Shown: positions 22,875-25,755 of the stretch, in pieces
Position numbering within the stretch: the stretch's first letter is position 1
How the letters are laid out: every line of letters begins with the position of its first letter
Position numbers and translations under genes: made by a program
Notes under the pieces: generated by a model
The model's database searches: none
What the model was told of the DNA's origin: nothing
The model's input: the letters and a program-made list of their open reading frames with translations, nothing else
NCBI GenBank assembly: GCA_016283195.1
Contig: JAEEML010000023.1
Span: forward strand, 1-25,755
DNA: 25,755 nt
Source of the DNA: Deltaproteobacteria bacterium
GTDB lineage: Bacteria > JAEEML01
Direction: 5' to 3'

Positions 22875-24917
22875 TTATTTTCTGGTTTTTAAATTGGCGA
22901 GAAGAGCATCCAAATCGGCTAAATCTATAGAACTATATTTGGCAGTGGGACCAGGAGCCGGCGGCGGCGCAGGTTTGCTAAGCGGCGCTTCATCAATCTG
23001 GGGCAAAGGGGCAAACATCGGCTCATTTTGATATTGCAACTCAATAGTATCTTCCAAATCGGCTGAAACTTCACACTCCGGTAGCTCGCGAGTGGGAGCT
23101 ACCGGCACCATTATTGGAGTACTGTCATCTAGGCCATCGGTGACATCAACCGCTATCTCCGGCTCATTTTCCCCTTCACCGTCATCATCTATTGTTACAT
23201 CAAAGCCATCATCGGTAGATTCGGCGGCATCTTCGGCAAAATCGGCAGTAACATCTATTTCAGTAGCCGGAAGCGGCGCTTCGGGCTCAAAAGTCGTAGT
23301 CACGTCCGGCACAAGTTCTTCGGCAGCAGTAGGCACTTCCGGCTCAAATGTCGTAGTTACATCCGGCACAAGTTCTTCGGCAGCGGCAGTAGGCGCTTCG
23401 GGCTCAAATGTCGTAGTTACATCAGGCACAAGTTCTTCGGCAGCGGCAGTAGGCGCTTCGGGCTCAAATGTTGTAGTCACATCCGGCACAAGTTCTTCGG
23501 CAGCGGCAGTAGGCGCTTCCGGCTCAAATGTCGTAGTCACATCCGGCACAAGTTCTTCGGCAGCAGTAGGCACTTCCGGCTCAAATGTGGTGGTTACATC
23601 CGGAGAAACTTCATCAGCTAGACAGCCGCTCGCAGCTATTGCTTCCGGTGACAAAGCACTGGCTATATCGGGAGCGCTATAGGCCGGCTCCTCCTGAGCA
23701 GATGGCAAAGTTCCACCGGTAACTGCTGCCAAAAAGGCTTCGTTTTCTTCGCGGCTCACAGCCACAATCGGCTCTTCATCATCTTCCGGGCCATTTTCTG
23801 TGCTCTCCTCAGGCAGTGTTTCACCGGCTATATCTTCCATCACAGCGGCCGCAGCCGGGAAATTAGCACTATGCAACGGCGCCGCTGGCACCTCTTCCGC
23901 GGCGGGAGCTATTTCAATGCCCACTTCCGCAGCCTGAATAGTTTCGCTCTCTTCTTTAAACTCTTCCGCCGCTGTCTCAGCTACAGACTCTTCCGGCTGG
24001 ACAGCTTCTATAGCTTCAGCGGCGGCCAAAGCCTCATTTTCTTGAACTTCCGCTCGCGCTGCTTTAAGCGCCGCTTCGGCTTCTGCCGCCTGCTCCGGGC
24101 TGATAGTGAGTTCACCGAGGTTAGTGGTGACTTTATCCACAATCTCGCCAGTTACTTCGCGCGAGCCAGCAAAAAAAGCTTCCAAAAGAGCATTATCGCA
24201 AATGGTATTTATCACTCTGGGAATGCCGCCGCTGGCCAGATGCACTTTGGTAATAGCTTCAGGAGTAAATATGGGATAAGTAGCCCCGGCTTGCTCTAAT
24301 CTAAAATTGATATAAGCAGCGCTATTGGGCTCATCAAAAGGCGGCAGGCGATATTTTAAAGCCACACGCTGAGCCAGGGGCGGATCGAGCATCATGTGTT
24401 GCTCAAGTTCCGGGAGGCCAAAGAGGACAAAAGAAAGGAGCTTGTGGCCTGGCAGCTCAATATTTAAAAGGCCGCGAAATTCTTCCATAATTTCTTTGGT
24501 GGCCAACATTTGAGCTTCATCAATCAAAACCACAGCTTTGCGGCCGGCTTCGTGGATTTCCACCAGGCGCTGATAGAGGCGGTTAATAATAGTGAGCTTT
24601 TCTTCGCCGGGATCGGCCACGCCGAGTTGCATGGCAATGCGCCGGAGCAGCCAGGTGGCGCTGATGCCCTCGTGGACAATGATTAAAAGCGCGGCTTCAT
24701 AATTTTGCTCTAAGAGGTGATCCAAAAGGCGGCGGGCCAAAGTGGTTTTACCGTGGCCGATATTGCCGATGCAAACAGCCAGCCCCTTCATGCCGGAGGC
24801 TACATAAGTAAGCCTTTTTAGGGCTTCATCGTGCTGGGTGGAGTGGTAATAAAAGCGGCTCACCGGCGCATTGGCAAACGGTTCGCTCTGCAGGGAAAAA
24901 TGGTCTAAATAATCCAT
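22875..24917 (-). CDS. ExeA/GspA-like AAA ATPase with a long acidic repetitive tail
   Basis: A 680-residue protein. Residues 1-270 are an ExeA-type ATPase: MDYLDHFSLQSEPFANAP, Walker A GNIGHGKTT at 51-59, Walker B VVLIDEAQ at about 129-136, a sensor-like stretch FVLFGLPELEQ, LAQRVALKYRLPPF, and the ASGGIPRVINTICDNALLEA ending. Such ATPases accompany type II secretion or other envelope machinery. The remaining 410 residues are acidic and low in complexity, rich in Glu, Ala and Pro, including six copies of PDVTTTFEPE. There is no peptidoglycan-binding domain or membrane segment. The last residues (SIDLADLDALLANLKTRK) look like an amphipathic helix that may be a docking motif. AAGGAG precedes the start. 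No other secretion genes are in the window, so its partner is unknown. Confidence 0.85.
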   Translation of the reverse strand: MDYLDHFSLQSEPFANAPVSRFYYHSTQHDEALKRLTYVASGMKGLAVCIGNIGHGKTTLARRLLDHLLEQNYEAALLIIVHEGISATWLLRRIAMQLGVADPGEEKLTIINRLYQRLVEIHEAGRKAVVLIDEAQMLATKEIMEEFRGLLNIELPGHKLLSFVLFGLPELEQHMMLDPPLAQRVALKYRLPPFDEPNSAAYINFRLEQAGATYPIFTPEAITKVHLASGGIPRVINTICDNALLEAFFAGSREVTGEIVDKVTTNLGELTISPEQAAEAEAALKAARAEVQENEALAAAEAIEAVQPEESVAETAAEEFKEESETIQAAEVGIEIAPAAEEVPAAPLHSANFPAAAAVMEDIAGETLPEESTENGPEDDEEPIVAVSREENEAFLAAVTGGTLPSAQEEPAYSAPDIASALSPEAIAASGCLADEVSPDVTTTFEPEVPTAAEELVPDVTTTFEPEAPTAAAEELVPDVTTTFEPEAPTAAAEELVPDVTTTFEPEAPTAAAEELVPDVTTTFEPEVPTAAEELVPDVTTTFEPEAPLPATEIDVTADFAEDAAESTDDGFDVTIDDDGEGENEPEIAVDVTDGLDDSTPIMVPVAPTRELPECEVSADLEDTIELQYQNEPMFAPLPQIDEAPLSKPAPPPAPGPTAKYSSIDLADLDALLANLKTRK
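23280..23603 (-). repeat. Six tandem coding repeats of 57-60 bp
   Basis: Within the ExeA-like gene the ten-codon block for PDVTTTFEPE occurs six times, from 23574-23603 down to 23280-23309. Spacers read VPTAAEELV (19-residue unit) or APTAAAEELV (20-residue unit), so length variation is one codon. Neighbouring copies are nearly identical at the DNA level, a sign of recent expansion. Confidence 0.9.
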
Positions 24918-24944
24918 AGACGGCTCCTTCCATCAAGGCGCAAA

Positions 24945-24974
24945 TATATAAGCACTCAAATGCAAAAAAGGCAA
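24945..24974 (-). promoter_or_regulatory. Possible promoter of the ExeA-like gene
   Basis: On the minus strand TTGCCT (24974-24969) and TATATA (24950-24945) are separated by 18 bases; TTATAT one base upstream would give 17. It lies about 28 bases before the start codon. Confidence 0.35.
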
Positions 24975-25031
24975 ATACCTGTTTAATATTTTCTGCGGCA
25001 AAGCAGATAAAGTCACATTAAAGGCCAAGAC

Positions 25032-25755
25032 TCATTGGATGATAAAGAACTCAACATCTGCCACTTTGGAGGAAGAAGCATCATATAATTTGCACCAACC
25101 AGGAGAATCGCTTGGGCCTGAATCACCAACATAGTAACCAGTATAAGTATTAAGCTCTACATAATTAGTTGCTTTGGTGCCTGTTCTTACTTCACAGAAA
25201 ACCGAGCGATTGCCAAAAGCATGAGCAAAGACTAGGTAATTGGTACTGGGTAATGTTTTGCTAAAAGTAACTTTAAATACACCGGCAGCTGTTGCTGCTA
25301 TTGAACTCACTCCCTGGCTCGTTTTTATAGAAACAGAATTATAATCATTAAAACTTTCAAAACGTCCATAGGCTTTAATAATATGTACATCTGTCGCCAA
25401 ATCCTCAGTTTGCACAGCATGAGCTGCTATCTTTTCTGAAGTAATGGCATCTTTTTTAATATCACTGCTTTCCACACAGCCGCCACAATCGAGATCATGG
25501 GCTTTATCGGCCACTTCCGCCGTCACTGCCGCATTGGCATTTATAGCGCTAGTAGCCGGGCCGCCTTTACTAGAGGAGCCGGCATAATTAAAAGATATCT
25601 CGGTATCGCCAACGCTGCCGGGAGCAATTATTAAAGAGCCGCTGCTATTGCCCACATTTTGCAAAGTGGTTTGGATTTGCGGCGCAAGCTGCGTGAGGCC
25701 TACGCAGCCTTCACATTGCAAATCTTCAGCGCTTTCGGCTTTGGCGGCTAGGATG
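25032..25755 (-). CDS. Surface or tail-fibre-like protein with CxGCV motifs, C-terminal part only
   Basis: The frame is open to the right edge, so the start lies outside the window and 240 C-terminal residues are seen; a TTG at 25721 is internal. Two short motifs repeat: EDLQCEGCVGLTQL and HDLDCGGCVESSDI, about 75 residues apart, each DLxCxGCV followed by a helix. Between and after them is a low-complexity Ala/Ser/Lys region (ITSEKIAAHAVQTEDLA) like the repeats that link strands in fibrous phage tail or adhesin proteins. The last 120 residues (from IIKAYGRFESF) are Ser/Thr/Tyr-rich with beta pattern, including KVTFSKTLPSTNYLVFAHAFGN and ending VADVEFFIIQ, as in tail-fibre tip domains. It is probably an extracellular protein. 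Its 3' end is 114 bases from the ExeA-like gene. Function is not known. Confidence 0.65.
   Translation of the reverse strand, partial: ILAAKAESAEDLQCEGCVGLTQLAPQIQTTLQNVGNSSGSLIIAPGSVGDTEISFNYAGSSSKGGPATSAINANAAVTAEVADKAHDLDCGGCVESSDIKKDAITSEKIAAHAVQTEDLATDVHIIKAYGRFESFNDYNSVSIKTSQGVSSIAATAAGVFKVTFSKTLPSTNYLVFAHAFGNRSVFCEVRTGTKATNYVELNTYTGYYVGDSGPSDSPGWCKLYDASSSKVADVEFFIIQ

Noticed and set aside
23280-23603. Regular repeats resembling a CRISPR array
   Set aside because: The units are in frame, 57-60 bp with near-identical spacers, and encode a protein repeat; there are no unique spacers or cas genes.
23092-23682. A Ser/Val/Gly-rich repetitive open frame on the plus strand
   Set aside because: It is the complement of the tandem repeats in the ExeA-like gene and has no independent start signal.
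25032-25755. Prophage remnant at the right edge
   Set aside because: The tail-fibre-like look is the only hint; no capsid, terminase, lysis or integrase genes are present, so a cell-surface protein is equally likely.

Overview
The window reads as chromosomal DNA of a Gram-negative bacterium. Genes are closely packed, no gap without a gene reaches 300 bases, and several promoters fit the sigma-70 pattern. There are two predicted lipoproteins and a divergent relative of WaaP/Kdo kinases. Several traits point, with low to moderate confidence, to a deltaproteobacterial-grade lineage such as Myxococcota or Bradymonadota: a secreted matrixin with a MYXO-CTERM-like tail, an ExeA-like ATPase with a long repetitive tail, a surface protein with CxGCV motifs, a short EF-Ts and a DciA-type DUF721 protein. 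The catabolic genes suggest an anaerobic or host-associated life, but no taxonomic marker was compared.

Layout. Bases 1-8614 lie on the minus strand: the start of a lipoprotein cut by the left edge, uvrC (nucleotide excision repair), a three-gene purine hydroxylase operon (xdhB-xdhC-xdhA) and a two-gene NAD-dependent dihydropyrimidine dehydrogenase operon (preT-preA). Bases 8676-13715 hold a DciA-like gene, a divergent small Rho_N-domain gene, tRNA-Arg(CCG), an M29-like metallopeptidase with glucokinase, a divergent uracil phosphoribosyltransferase, a convergent secreted matrixin and tRNA-Leu(UAG). Bases 13796-20967 are the accessory-looking part: a small basic repeat protein, an ATP/ADP-translocase-like carrier, a WaaP-like putative pseudokinase, a single-pass membrane protein with three exact-length 126-bp repeats, a lipoprotein with two thioredoxin folds but no CXXC, and an AAA-ATPase/PD-(D/E)XK protein. 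Bases 21055-22718 are rpsB-tsf behind a strong promoter and a structured leader. A 36-bp perfect palindrome flanked by direct repeats separates tsf from the convergent ExeA-like gene. The right edge cuts a repeat-containing surface protein.

How the genes fit together. Xdh oxidises purines, PreTA reduces uracil or thymine, Upp salvages uracil to UMP, and the translocase-like carrier may move nucleotides. Together they suggest active handling of external nucleobases and nucleotides. The rest is a mix of housekeeping and envelope genes. I found no complete mobile element, prophage, CRISPR array or recognisable defence island. The most unusual items are the catalytically altered proteins (pseudokinase, CXXC-less DsbA-like lipoprotein), the in-frame tandem-repeat linkers, the palindrome after tsf, and the hairpins in the glk and rpsB leaders.
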